Source of the DNA: an uncultured Microcaldota archaeon
GTDB taxonomy: Archaea; Micrarchaeota; Micrarchaeia; Anstonellales; Anstonellaceae
Direction of reading: 5' to 3'
Length of the DNA stretch: 5,571 nt
Assembly: GCA_903923795.1 (NCBI GenBank)
Contig: CAIXYX010000051.1
Span: forward strand, 1-5,571
The notes under the pieces are model-generated. The model saw only the letters and a list, made by a program, of their open reading frames with translations. It was not told the DNA's origin and ran no database searches. This document shows, in pieces, positions 4,372 to 5,571 of the stretch (positions are counted from its first letter, which is position 1; every line of letters starts with the position of its first letter). The translations under genes and the position numbers were made by a program.

Positions 4372-5556
4372 ATGGACAGACGCATAGACCAGTCAGAATC
4401 AGGCGCGGCGGAGCTTATTTCATCTATTTTCAAGACTCCGGCGAAGCCATTGGCCCGCGGCGCATGGCTGTGGTGGTTCTGGCTTTTCTTCATCCATGAC
4501 GAAAACACGAAGAAGACCGGCAGATGCCGGCAAATCATGATTTTGTGGTCTGTGAAAAACGACCCCGACATCACATGCAATGGAATGAGGATAAGGAACA
4601 GCCGTATCGTGGCGGACGGCCAGAACTTCATTCTCGACGGCGCCGCTGCGGCATGGTATTTTGACGGCTATGAGATGCACGAGGGCGGGGATTTCGTGCT
4701 CGAGCGCTCGGGGATGAAACTCTCGCCGAAAAGCCGCAGGCTCGACGCGCCGGGCGCGACTCCGAGCTCGTTTTCGTATTCGAATGGTGAGTATATCACA
4801 AAAATAAAAACTGGCTCGCATGAATTCGAGCTGAGGGCCAAGAAGACCGACCCGCACCCGGCAGTCGGCCCTAACCACGGGCACACGCCGCTGTTCGGCT
4901 CCATGGAGATAGAGGGCACGCGCCTCGAGATATTGGAACTGGGCGGATGTGAGAGGAATGGCACGGGAGGAGCGGGCGGGAAGAAAAAAGATGGCGGGAA
5001 AAATTCCGGCCGGCCGCATCTCAAACGCATCGAGGGCACCGCGTATTTCCAGAAAATACTTCTGGCCGCCCCGCCGCCGCAGTGGTATTGGGGGCTCTAT
5101 CATTTCGACGACGGCAGCTTCGCCACATATATGCAGGTGTACGCCGGCAGGGCGGCATTGGCCCATAATCTTTATGGCAAACCTAATTTACGCAAGCCGA
5201 GTTTGAGTATAAAAGAGGATATTTTGGTTTATCATGCACCGAGCGGACGCGTGTTCGAAGGAAACCGTCTGATGGTGAAGCCGAGCAAAAGCGATGTGGC
5301 CGGATGCTGGAAGCATCAATTCGTTGGCGGTGGAAAAGATTTCGAGGTGTCTGGAACGGCGGAAGGCTATGCGCATGCCTGCTGGACATTTGAGAAGAAT
5401 ATTGGCATATTGCCGTTGCGCTCCACTTTCAAATACAACGAATATCCGGCCGTGCTGAAAAAACTCGAGATTAGACCCACAAATAAAGGGGAAAAATCCA
5501 TCATTCTAAAAAACGGCGTGGGAAACATGGAGAACAGTTGGGGATTCCTCATCTAG
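4372..5556 (+). CDS. CrtC/AttH-type lipocalin-like beta-barrel protein
   Basis: A 394-residue, beta-rich protein with many aromatic residues and no signal peptide. An N-terminal WLWWFWLFFIHDE (32-44) followed by RQIMILWS (53-60) resembles the opening strands of the carotenoid 1,2-hydratase (CrtC)/AttH lipocalin-like fold. The WWFWLFF run is too short for a membrane helix. Later blocks are EGTAYFQKI (221-229), PPPQWYWGLYHFDDGSF (234-250) and the C-terminal GVGNMENSWG (382-391), which I recall as recurrent in this family. A Gly/Lys-rich insertion (~191-216) looks like a flexible loop. CrtC adds water to carotenoid double bonds. No carotenoid gene is seen here and the catalytic residues cannot be assigned, so the reaction is unknown; a hydrophobic ligand is an inference from the fold. 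ATG 4372 is chosen from TATA spacing. GTG 4360 is the alternative and would add four residues. Confidence 0.55.
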   Translation: MDRRIDQSESGAAELISSIFKTPAKPLARGAWLWWFWLFFIHDENTKKTGRCRQIMILWSVKNDPDITCNGMRIRNSRIVADGQNFILDGAAAAWYFDGYEMHEGGDFVLERSGMKLSPKSRRLDAPGATPSSFSYSNGEYITKIKTGSHEFELRAKKTDPHPAVGPNHGHTPLFGSMEIEGTRLEILELGGCERNGTGGAGGKKKDGGKNSGRPHLKRIEGTAYFQKILLAAPPPQWYWGLYHFDDGSFATYMQVYAGRAALAHNLYGKPNLRKPSLSIKEDILVYHAPSGRVFEGNRLMVKPSKSDVAGCWKHQFVGGGKDFEVSGTAEGYAHACWTFEKNIGILPLRSTFKYNEYPAVLKKLEIRPTNKGEKSIILKNGVGNMENSWGFLI

Positions 5557-5571
5557 GAGACTTGGGGGGCG

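Noticed and set aside
4403..4493. Transmembrane helix in the lipocalin-like protein (WLWWFWLFF)
   Set aside because: The hydrophobic run is only about ten residues and is flanked by charged residues; it fits a beta strand better.
4420..5166. 248-codon - strand frame inside the lipocalin-like gene
   Set aside because: Arg/Ala/Pro-rich antisense translation with no motifs; the + strand frame has family-like blocks and a TATA box.
1..5571. CRISPR array, tRNA/rRNA genes, insertion sequences
   Set aside because: No regularly spaced direct repeats, no cloverleaf-like segments, and no transposase or terminal inverted repeats were seen.

Overview
The window looks archaeal. Clear TATA boxes lie about 25 bp upstream of two start codons that would be leaderless, other starts carry GAGG/GGAGG Shine-Dalgarno sites, genes end in oligo-T tracts, and the gene set fits (an SpeH-type AdoMet decarboxylase, a tandem Lrp/AsnC regulator, a free-standing GXGXG protein). 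A DPANN-like lineage is possible, but this is a guess because no taxonomic marker is present. All supported genes are on the + strand and coding density is high.

Layout. (1) Positions 1-231 hold the C-terminal half of an S-adenosylmethionine decarboxylase proenzyme. (2) Positions 232-483 form a T-rich tail and an unusual leader with a GC hairpin and a possible 27-codon ORF whose stop overlaps the next start as GTGA. (3) Positions 480-2012 encode a 510-residue protein with a long charged coiled-coil-like N-terminus and a class I SAM-dependent methyltransferase-type Rossmann domain. (4) Positions 2062-3117 encode a duplicated Lrp/AsnC regulator (HTH-RAM-HTH-RAM) with a good TATA box and a hairpin/T6 terminator. 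(5) Positions 3217-3566 hold one or two promoters, a small ORF with a strong Shine-Dalgarno site, and a region where the coding signal appears to change frame. (6) Positions 3567-4280 encode a GXGXG beta-helix protein related to the third domain of glutamate synthase and to FwdC. (7) Positions 4372-5556 encode a beta-rich protein resembling the CrtC/AttH lipocalin-like family, again behind a TATA box at leaderless spacing.

How they fit together. The decarboxylase and the methyltransferase-like protein both belong to AdoMet chemistry but are separated by about 250 bp, so an operon is not shown. The regulator, the small ORF plus GXGXG gene, and the lipocalin-like gene each have their own promoter signals, so the region reads as several short transcription units. 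The observations most worth following are the frame switch at 3298-3527, the unassigned coiled-coil/methyltransferase fusion, the pseudo-dimeric Lrp protein and the isolated GXGXG protein with an extra helical N-terminal domain.
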